From Candidatus Heimdallarchaeota archaeon (GTDB lineage Archaea; Asgardarchaeota; Heimdallarchaeia; Heimdallarchaeales; Kariarchaeaceae): a stretch of DNA of 5,175 nucleotides. The notes beneath the pieces were generated by a model. It had not been told where the DNA came from, searched no databases, and saw only the letters and a list, made by a program, of their open reading frames with translations. The position numbers and the translations under genes are program-made. The DNA is taken from NCBI GenBank assembly GCA_029882335.1, contig JAOUKW010000303.1, positions 1-5,175 on the forward strand. Reading direction: 5' to 3'. Positions 1-5,175 of this stretch are shown here, piece after piece; position 1 is the first letter of the stretch, and the number at the start of each line of letters is the position of its first letter.

Positions 1-2
1 TG

Positions 3-860
3 TCGTATGAAATGTATCGTCCCTATACTCTATATAATTACTCAAATATACTTGTTTATTTGGATAGATTATGGTTAGAATTCTTAAAAGAAGAGAGCCA
101 AAGAACAGCAGATGATCCTTATTTGTATGTAGATTATGATTATAATATTGTTCTTCCTGAAGGTGCAATATTATATAGTGCATCTCCATCAGATCAATTT
201 ACTAAGACTATTAATGAACAAGGAAGGATAAATGTTAATTTTAATGGTGAAAATCAACGCATGGATGCTTTTCATGATGTATTTGAGACTCAGGTTACAT
301 TTTCTTATTTCAATGTTTTAGAAGCATTAGAGAATCTAGATAGTGATTTTGTACAGATAAGGGAGGAACAGGAGTCTATTGATTCGTTAATTAAAGTTGC
401 AGCAACTGAAATCTTAATGCTCTCAATTTTAGGTTTACTCGCTCCTTTAATATCATTTTTTATCGCTTATTGGGTCTTTAGAAGAAGATATTTAAATAAA
501 ATTAAACAAGCGGAAGAACAACAAGAAGAGAGAATACTTGTAGAAAATGTTCAAATAGAAGCTTTAATCAAATCAATTGAAAAATCGGCGGAGGATGAAA
601 TATATAAAAGTTTTAGAGGACAATATTTCAAGTTAATAAATAGAATTTCTCGATTAGTCAATAAAGATGTACTTAATTTGACTACAGAACAAATTTTAAA
701 TGAGGTTAGGAGAAAGAAATTAGATATTGATATTAATACACTACAAGAATTGATTATATTTGGAAATACTTTTTCCTCGGAGGATCATATTGAATATAGT
801 GAATTATTGAATTATTCTGAAAATATTGATGTATTTTTGGATGAACTTAGCAGGAGATAG
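3..860 (+). CDS. 5'-truncated single-pass membrane protein with cytoplasmic DUF4129/BatD-like tail
   Basis: The reading frame is open to the left edge (codons for S-Y-E precede the first ATG at 12), so this is the 3' part of a longer gene. The ATG at 12 is unlikely to be the start: no ribosome-binding motif is visible and no signal peptide follows. Numbering from that ATG, residues 1-128 form a mixed polar segment with beta-like stretches, 131-154 a membrane helix, then a strongly basic RRRYLNKIK. By the positive-inside rule the first part lies outside and needs an export signal further upstream. Residues 160-195 are Glu/Gln/Lys-rich, probably helical or coiled coil. Residues 196-282 (LTTEQILNEVRRKKLDI, then a helix and FGNTFSSEDH) recall the pattern 'T-x-x-E, helix, aromatic/Gly near SxED' of DUF4129 or BatD cytoplasmic tails; this is a pattern impression, not a family match. 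It ends in TAG three bases before the next gene. Membrane topology is fairly sure; function is not known. Confidence 0.8.
   Translation, partial: SYEMYRPYTLYNYSNILVYLDRLWLEFLKEESQRTADDPYLYVDYDYNIVLPEGAILYSASPSDQFTKTINEQGRINVNFNGENQRMDAFHDVFETQVTFSYFNVLEALENLDSDFVQIREEQESIDSLIKVAATEILMLSILGLLAPLISFFIAYWVFRRRYLNKIKQAEEQQEERILVENVQIEALIKSIEKSAEDEIYKSFRGQYFKLINRISRLVNKDVLNLTTEQILNEVRRKKLDIDINTLQELIIFGNTFSSEDHIEYSELLNYSENIDVFLDELSRR
853..856 (+). promoter_or_regulatory. ribosome-binding site of the 864 gene
   Basis: GGAG lies inside the last codons of the preceding gene, seven bases before the ATG at 864. It supports independent initiation there, although both genes are in the same frame and separated only by TAG-CAT. 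Confidence 0.6.
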
Positions 861-863
861 CAT

Positions 864-1559
864 ATGAAAATAAGATTAATTCGCTTTTATTTTATAATTG
901 AAATACTACTAATCTTTTTATTAAGTATTAATGTAGGTGCACAAGGATTGGTTCAAGATTATAATTTGACAATAACAGAGGATCATGACTTAAAAGTCAA
1001 AATAACTTCCCAAGATTTATGGGACGAGTCTGGTACCGGTGAGATTAGAATTTCATTTAATTTAACACGATATCCAACAAACACATCAATTTACCGGATT
1101 CATTTATTGGTGGTTGCTTTAATTGATGATGCAGCAACAAGTATTGCTCCAATAACTCAAAGATCAAATTCTAGTCAAGATGGTATTGATGTAGAGAGTG
1201 ATAGTATTCTGTTGTTTACTGAGCTCTTTGAAACACCAAATGTGGATCGATTTTATTTTAATATTACCTTTTACGGAAGAGCAATTGGTGGGAACAATTC
1301 TGAAACTGAGACTAATCTACATTCTATTAGATATCCGCAGGATGGCCCAATTATTGTAGTTCGAGATAATATAATTCCTCGAATTAATTTATATGGATTT
1401 CCTCCTTTTTCGTTTTTCCAAAGATGGCTACCATTTTATGGGATATTTATTTTAATGATTTGCAGTCCTGGTATTATATATGGAGTAAATAAATACATGC
1501 ATTCAAAGAGGTCAAAAATGGAATCGAAAGGAGATGATGAGGTGGTCATAAATGAGTGA
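864..1559 (+). CDS. secreted, single-pass (type I) surface membrane protein, family unknown
   Basis: This 231-residue protein starts at an ATG with GGAG seven bases upstream and directly after the preceding stop codon. Residues 1-26 form a signal peptide (basic MKIRLIR, then a hydrophobic core ending near VGA-QG). Residues 28-185 form an extracytoplasmic domain with alternating hydrophobic positions typical of a beta-sandwich. It holds six N-X-S/T sequons at N34, N66, N72, N102, N133 and N144, which suggests N-glycosylation if the host is archaeal. Residues 188-208 form a membrane helix, followed by a short basic then acidic cytoplasmic tail (KYMHSKRSKMESKGDDE). The layout (signal, outside beta domain, C-terminal anchor) is like BatD-type proteins of MoxR/Bat operons, but no sequence relation is claimed. 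The last eight bases overlap the next gene, which suggests translational coupling. Function not recognised. Confidence 0.85.
   Translation: MKIRLIRFYFIIEILLIFLLSINVGAQGLVQDYNLTITEDHDLKVKITSQDLWDESGTGEIRISFNLTRYPTNTSIYRIHLLVVALIDDAATSIAPITQRSNSSQDGIDVESDSILLFTELFETPNVDRFYFNITFYGRAIGGNNSETETNLHSIRYPQDGPIIVVRDNIIPRINLYGFPPFSFFQRWLPFYGIFILMICSPGIIYGVNKYMHSKRSKMESKGDDEVVINE
1539..1544 (+). promoter_or_regulatory. ribosome-binding site of the 1552 gene, inside the upstream coding region
   Basis: GAGGTG is followed by a seven-base spacer and ATG 1552. An in-frame TAA lies directly before that ATG, so this site and the stop together fix the start. The motif fits pairing with the CACCTC core at the 3' end of archaeal 16S rRNA. 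Confidence 0.7.
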
Positions 1560-3147
1560 TGTATCAATACAAATGAGAAGGGTGACTGATAAGGTAGAGC
1601 AATTTTTCCGTTTATTTGGTTTTTCCACATCAACTTTTAGTAGTGCAACTAGAACTCAAGTAAAAGCAAGAAAGCGATTAGGAACCGAGGATATCGAGTG
1701 TGTAATTGCTGAAACATCTCGAGGAACTTCAGTTGGTTTTTATTCTGTAAATGTATTTCAAGGGTTAGTTTATATTATACCATTCTTATTTTTGGTTTTA
1801 ATGCATTTATTTGCATTATCTGATACAATTCGACCATTTCTTGATGGGACTCGTGAAAATTCAAAACTTTCTATTAATTGGCTTGTATTAGTTACTGGTG
1901 AAGCTACTTTAAGTTTCAAATTTGTAACTTTCATCTTGCTTATAGGTATTTTACCATTTTTAACGGATTATTATATCCAAAAAATTAGATTGAATAACTT
2001 AAAATCACGCTTTTCATTTTATTCAAAAGAAGCTATGTGGGAAACATCAGAAATTCCTTATTCTATTGCAACACTACAGGCTTCTCGGTCAATTATCAGT
2101 CATACTTGGTTTCTCACTGTATTTTACTTTGGTGTTTTTGCATTTCAAGGAGAAACACAACTAGAAATTTACAAAATCTTTCAAACATCGAGTGAAAATT
2201 TAAAATCGGCAATTACAGATGTGTTTACATTTACTATTGGTTTTATCCTTGGATTAATTTCAGCAGAAAAATCATTACTATTAAGAAAAGACTTATCCAA
2301 GTTTGATGCAAGAAGTCGTTTCTCTGGTAGTATATTTGAAAGACGTTTTGATTCTATTTTATTTGGTGTTCAATCTTCTTTAATTACAAGTTCTTTATTC
2401 CTGTTATTTTTATCAGTTACATTTTTACCCTCTGCTACATTCGTTCAAGCATCTCAGTTTCTATTAATGGCAATAATTGGTGGTGTAGTGGCAGGATTGA
2501 TTTATCAAGAAGGACCATCTTGGGTTTATACATCTTATGCGATTGCAATAATTTTTAGTACAATTCTATTTATTTTTAAAACTGGAACGCAATCAGGTTA
2601 TGCTTTTATTATAAATGTACAATTATTTTTTATACCAATTCCTTTCATTTTACTAGGTTCAAGGTATTATTCAGAATATCTTAAAAAATATAATATAGAG
2701 AACCATGAATGGTTATATGATGTTTTTCCTTTAATGTCATTACTATCAGTATATCAAAGTACTAAACGAAGGAAGGAGGTAAAAATAGCATATGAAAAGA
2801 CTTTAACAGAAGTAATATCAGATGAGTTATTACCAAATAAAATTATAATATCAAAAGAAGCATTTCAAGATGTGAATTCTATACCTCATAAACTTGCAAA
2901 ACATTATTTTGAGTTGGTTTTAAGTTATACTGCATCATTTGATGAAACAGCGTTTGTTATAATCCCTAATCATAATCAATTATTAAGATGGTGGAGTGAT
3001 AAATCAAAACAGATTTCAGGTGAAAAGAATATAGAATTTATTAAAACTGTAGATAAACTACTTTGGGATCCGGATTATATTCCGGCTGTATCTGATTTAC
3101 TCACTTACGAAGTGACCGGTAAGGAAATGGTTTTATCCATTAAATAG
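1552..3147 (+). CDS. polytopic membrane protein (about 8 helices) with cytosolic C-terminal domain, family unknown
   Basis: This 531-residue protein starts at an ATG directly preceded by an in-frame TAA (1549-1551), with GAGGTG seven bases upstream, so the start is well fixed. Residues 1-65 are polar and basic (TRTQVKARKRLG), probably cytosolic. Likely membrane helices lie near residues 70-90, 122-142, 183-200, 224-240, 275-297, 301-318, 325-342 and 350-370. Charged loops (KIRLNNLKSR at 144-153, LLRKDLSKFDARSRF at 243-257) look cytosolic. The region from about 372 to 531 is soluble, begins with a basic stretch (STKRRKEVK) and contains helices plus aromatic-rich stretches (LLRWWSDKSKQ, LLWDPDYIP). 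An even number of helices puts both ends inside. No transporter or enzyme motif is recognised. Sitting just before the DUF58 gene, it is the best candidate for the membrane core or docking partner of that protein; this is inference from order. The C-terminal domain might be a divergent DUF4129-like module, with low certainty. Confidence 0.85.
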   Translation: MSDVSIQMRRVTDKVEQFFRLFGFSTSTFSSATRTQVKARKRLGTEDIECVIAETSRGTSVGFYSVNVFQGLVYIIPFLFLVLMHLFALSDTIRPFLDGTRENSKLSINWLVLVTGEATLSFKFVTFILLIGILPFLTDYYIQKIRLNNLKSRFSFYSKEAMWETSEIPYSIATLQASRSIISHTWFLTVFYFGVFAFQGETQLEIYKIFQTSSENLKSAITDVFTFTIGFILGLISAEKSLLLRKDLSKFDARSRFSGSIFERRFDSILFGVQSSLITSSLFLLFLSVTFLPSATFVQASQFLLMAIIGGVVAGLIYQEGPSWVYTSYAIAIIFSTILFIFKTGTQSGYAFIINVQLFFIPIPFILLGSRYYSEYLKKYNIENHEWLYDVFPLMSLLSVYQSTKRRKEVKIAYEKTLTEVISDELLPNKIIISKEAFQDVNSIPHKLAKHYFELVLSYTASFDETAFVIIPNHNQLLRWWSDKSKQISGEKNIEFIKTVDKLLWDPDYIPAVSDLLTYEVTGKEMVLSIK

Positions 3148-3151
3148 GTGA
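3146..3151 (+). promoter_or_regulatory. ribosome-binding site of the DUF58 gene, overlapping the upstream stop
   Basis: AGGTGA begins within the TAG stop codon of the membrane protein gene and ends four bases before ATG 3156. Termination of one gene and initiation of the next are therefore likely to be coupled. Confidence 0.6.
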
Positions 3152-3155
3152 ATTT

Positions 3156-4058
3156 ATGACTGAATCAGAACTAATTAGAAAAAGAGTTGAAGGTTTATCA
3201 TTAATAGCTAGAGAAAAAGTATCTAGTTTTTTATCAGGAAATCGTAGATCATTATTTTTAGGTCATGGTTCTGAATTTGCAGATTTAAGAGAATATGTAT
3301 ATGGTGATGATCTACGTCATATTGATTGGAGGGCTACATCAAAAAGACATGACAAGTTAATTGTCCGTGATTTCGAGGTTGAAAGAAATACTAATGTAAT
3401 TTTTCTATTAGATAGTTCGGCATCAATGTTATTAGGTAGAAAACAACCACGAATTAAACAAGCTGTGATTGCAGTGGCATCTTTAGCAAATGCAGTCATC
3501 TCAAATAAAGATAATTTTGGATTTGGTGCTTTTTCAGATTCAGTTGGTAAATATTTTGCCCCTAAGGGAGGTAAATCTCATGAGTTTCATATATATCGAA
3601 CTTTATTGAATTTAGTACCGGAAGGGAAAACTAAACTCGGAGAAGCAATAACCAAAGTCGCAATGTCACTTAATAGAAGAAGTATAATTATAGTTGTTAG
3701 TGATTTACATGATAATCAAGAAGAAATGATAAAGGGATTTAAAATAGCAAAAGGATTTCATCATGAGGTGCAAGTCATCCAGATGACCGATTTTAGAGAA
3801 TATAATTTTCCAAACAAAGTTGGTAAAATTAAATTTATTCATCCTGAATCCAATGATACAGTAGTTGCAGATTTTACAAATCCGATAGTAGAAGGACGTT
3901 ATCATTACGAGATGAACAAGAAGATTGAGGAACTAAATAAATTCAAGAGGAAATTAAGAGGTTTGAAAATTTCAGTGATTGAGTCATATACCGAGCAATT
4001 AATAGAAAAAGTATTATTATCTTATTTTAAAGCTAAACAAAGAGGTGTACCTGGTTGA
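3156..4058 (+). CDS. DUF58 family protein (von Willebrand A-like, MoxR-associated)
   Basis: This 300-residue soluble protein is clearly DUF58. The N-terminal signature is present at residues 36-78: GHGSEFADLREYVYGDD, LRHIDWRATSKRHDKLIVRD, then FEVERN. A vWA-like domain follows: strand VIFLLD with MIDAS motif D86-S-S88-A-S90, a candidate metal-binding Thr at T159 (EGKTKLGEAI), and VVSDLHD with D183 as the third MIDAS position. All key residues are intact, so metal-dependent protein binding is expected. It has no membrane helix or signal, matching the short cytosolic class of about 300 residues rather than the longer bacterial forms with N-terminal helices. Known family role: partner of MoxR AAA+ ATPases in maturation or assembly of other complexes. 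No ATPase gene lies in this window. The start ATG is the first after an in-frame TAA (3141-3143) and has AGGTGA just upstream. The 3' end overlaps the next gene by four bases. Family call sure; substrate unknown. Confidence 0.96.
   Translation: MTESELIRKRVEGLSLIAREKVSSFLSGNRRSLFLGHGSEFADLREYVYGDDLRHIDWRATSKRHDKLIVRDFEVERNTNVIFLLDSSASMLLGRKQPRIKQAVIAVASLANAVISNKDNFGFGAFSDSVGKYFAPKGGKSHEFHIYRTLLNLVPEGKTKLGEAITKVAMSLNRRSIIIVVSDLHDNQEEMIKGFKIAKGFHHEVQVIQMTDFREYNFPNKVGKIKFIHPESNDTVVADFTNPIVEGRYHYEMNKKIEELNKFKRKLRGLKISVIESYTEQLIEKVLLSYFKAKQRGVPG
4042..4047 (+). promoter_or_regulatory. ribosome-binding site that decides the TTG start at 4055
   Basis: GAGGTG with a seven-base spacer before TTG 4055 has the same motif and spacing as the site at 1539-1544. 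It is the main reason, with the signal peptide that follows, to accept the non-ATG start. Confidence 0.7.
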
Positions 4059-5175
4059 AAAGATTGGTTTTTTTATTAATTATTGGTATTATTCTTGGAT
4101 CACTACCTGTGAACCCCTTTGATGCACCTGGTGGAGAGGATAATAGTTCTCCTCCTTCGAGTGGTGGAGGAGGAGGTGGTCCTCAGTATTATGATTATTT
4201 AATTCCACTTGTGTTTAATAATAGCCATCCTGATGGTGAATCTGAGGTAAGTATATGGTTATTTCAACAAACAGTTATTTATACATCCTTTATTCTTGAT
4301 GAATTTGGATCCACTGCAATGAGAATATATTATCCTACAAAATTAACGTTTTCTCCTTCGGTAAATACAGGCTTAACAAATGGATCCTTAATACGAGTTT
4401 TACAAATACCTGCACAAGTTGTAGGTCATAGATCAACAGAAGATGTCTATAGTGACAACTCTTTTAGTTATACAGTACTTCCAAATAGAATGTTAGGTTT
4501 TGAATTTATATCACCATTAAGTGGTATCATATCAGTAATTGGTCTTCAAGCAGGTACAGAAGTAGTTATAACACATCCTGATGAAGAATATGGTACATCT
4601 TCTTTTATTTTTGATCCCTCTGATCCACTTGTACTTAATGTAGTAGAAGGATCTATCATTGTTTCAACTTATCCAATAACTGGTGCGTTCTATCATAGCT
4701 CTAGTTTAGGTACTTATACAACATTAGCTGTACCATCTTACTTTTTTGGCAGAACGTATATATTTGATGGTGAGTTAAATGCTCCTAATTTCAATGAATA
4801 TGATAGATCTTATATTGGTATTAATCCTTCAGAGTCTACAGAAATTCGATTTATATTTAGTAATAGGAGTTATGTGGATAGTATAATATTTGGCCCGACA
4901 CATATTAAATTAGATCGAGATTTAGTCGGTATTCATGCAAAACGAGGGGAACTTGAAGTCCATATTCGCCAGCAAGTTGATTATGGTGGTTTAACAAGAA
5001 TCAGTTCTGTACAATTATTTTCTGCAGAAAATATGTTTGCAGCTCAATTATTTATCATACCAACTGAATTTTCTAGCCATTATGGTGTTATTCAAGCCAA
5101 TACCTCATATAATAGAGGTTATTTTGATGAATTAATAAATAACTATGCGTATGTATCTCCATGGACTTATAATGC
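4055..5175 (+). CDS. secreted beta-rich surface protein, IgGFc-binding-like repeats, 3'-truncated at window edge
   Basis: An open frame runs without a stop from TTG 4055 to the window end (373 full codons visible). An in-frame TAA lies at 4034-4036, TTG 4055 is the first start-like codon after it, GAGGTG sits seven bases upstream, and the resulting N-terminus MKRLVFLLIIGIILG is a good signal peptide; the first in-frame ATG is only at codon 89. There is no lipobox Cys, so this is not a bacterial-type lipoprotein. Residues 23-43 form a Gly/Ser/Pro linker with six Gly in a row (37-42). From about 48 on, the protein is beta-rich with no helix-forming stretches and has sequons at N30, N55, N109, N270 and N349. 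Two segments (167-210 and 261-305) look like copies of one module. Phrases such as VVEGSIIVSTYPITGAFYH and LAVPSYFFGRTYIF recall IgGFc-binding N-terminal-type domains; this is a tentative likeness. No C-terminal anchor can be judged because the end is missing. It may be a partner or substrate of the system encoded upstream. Confidence 0.85.
   Translation, partial: MKRLVFLLIIGIILGSLPVNPFDAPGGEDNSSPPSSGGGGGGPQYYDYLIPLVFNNSHPDGESEVSIWLFQQTVIYTSFILDEFGSTAMRIYYPTKLTFSPSVNTGLTNGSLIRVLQIPAQVVGHRSTEDVYSDNSFSYTVLPNRMLGFEFISPLSGIISVIGLQAGTEVVITHPDEEYGTSSFIFDPSDPLVLNVVEGSIIVSTYPITGAFYHSSSLGTYTTLAVPSYFFGRTYIFDGELNAPNFNEYDRSYIGINPSESTEIRFIFSNRSYVDSIIFGPTHIKLDRDLVGIHAKRGELEVHIRQQVDYGGLTRISSVQLFSAENMFAAQLFIIPTEFSSHYGVIQANTSYNRGYFDELINNYAYVSPWTYN
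4163..4180 (+). repeat. poly-glycine codon tract (six Gly) in linker of the secreted protein
   Basis: Six consecutive GGT/GGA codons follow a Ser/Pro-rich stretch just after the signal peptide. The product is a flexible linker between the signal region and the beta-rich part. The purine-rich tract can pair with the CTCCTCC at 4149-4155 (seven base pairs with GGAGGAG at 4166-4172, ten-base loop), but this may only reflect Pro and Gly codons lying close together. Confidence 0.6.

Noticed and set aside
12..14. ATG at 12 as the real start of the first gene
   Set aside because: The frame is open to the left edge, there is no ribosome-binding motif, and topology requires an export signal further upstream.
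1436..1633. Minus-strand open frame of 65 codons across the gene 2 / gene 3 junction
   Set aside because: It lies antisense to two well-supported genes at their overlap and shows no ribosome-binding site or recognisable protein.
3066..3084. Small palindrome ATCCGGAT with a nearby TTCCGG
   Set aside because: It is short, lies inside the conserved frame of gene 3 (LLWDPDYIPA) and has no flanking repeat or insertion sign.
3317..3499. Minus-strand open frame of 60 codons
   Set aside because: It is entirely antisense to the most conserved part of DUF58, whose coding sense is certain.
3705..3905. Minus-strand open frame of 66 codons
   Set aside because: It is antisense to DUF58; its Cys/Phe/Tyr-rich composition is what AT-rich antisense sequence gives.
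4149..4172. CTCCTCC / GGAGGAG hairpin as a terminator or regulator
   Set aside because: It lies within coding sequence, has a long loop and no T-tract, and is explained by neighbouring Pro/Ser and Gly codons.
4319..4321. First in-frame ATG as start of the last gene
   Set aside because: It would drop the signal peptide, linker and start of the beta domain and leave about 260 unexplained bases of open frame with a good ribosome-binding site at TTG 4055.

Overview
This window is AT-rich (roughly 30% GC by eye) and almost wholly coding. It holds five consecutive plus-strand genes packed like one operon: gaps are 3 and 8 nt, overlaps are 8 and 4 nt, and no gap could hold a promoter or terminator. 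The first gene enters from the left edge and the last runs off the right edge, so operon start, promoter and terminator lie outside. No RNA genes, mobile elements, CRISPR arrays or long nucleotide repeats were seen.

The organism is most likely an archaeon, possibly of an uncultured AT-rich lineage. Three of the four visible start sites are preceded by a GAGGTG or AGGTGA ribosome-binding motif, which matches the archaeal 16S 3' tail core. The predicted surface proteins are rich in N-X-S/T sequons, and AGA and ATA codons are common. This assignment is inference: an AT-rich bacterium is not excluded, and no marker gene is present.

Layout: (1) 3-860, 5'-truncated membrane protein with an outside segment, one membrane helix and a charged cytoplasmic tail whose end resembles DUF4129/BatD-type tails; (2) 864-1559, secreted single-pass surface protein with six sequons; (3) 1552-3147, protein with about eight membrane helices and a cytosolic C-terminal domain, family not recognised; (4) 3156-4058, the one confidently recognised protein, a soluble DUF58 protein with a von Willebrand A-like fold and an intact MIDAS; (5) 4055 to the right edge, a TTG-started secreted beta-rich protein with a poly-Gly linker and an internal repeat reminiscent of IgGFc-binding-type domains.

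DUF58 proteins usually work with a MoxR-type AAA+ ATPase in chaperone or assembly systems that act on membrane or surface complexes (MoxR/Bat-like operons). The arrangement here fits an archaeal version of such a system: a cytosolic metal-dependent adaptor (gene 4), a polytopic membrane core (gene 3), two single-pass proteins with outside domains (genes 1 and 2), and an exported surface protein that could be substrate or partner (gene 5). No MoxR ATPase is present in the window; if there is one, it should lie just outside. Except for DUF58, the roles are inferred from topology and gene order.
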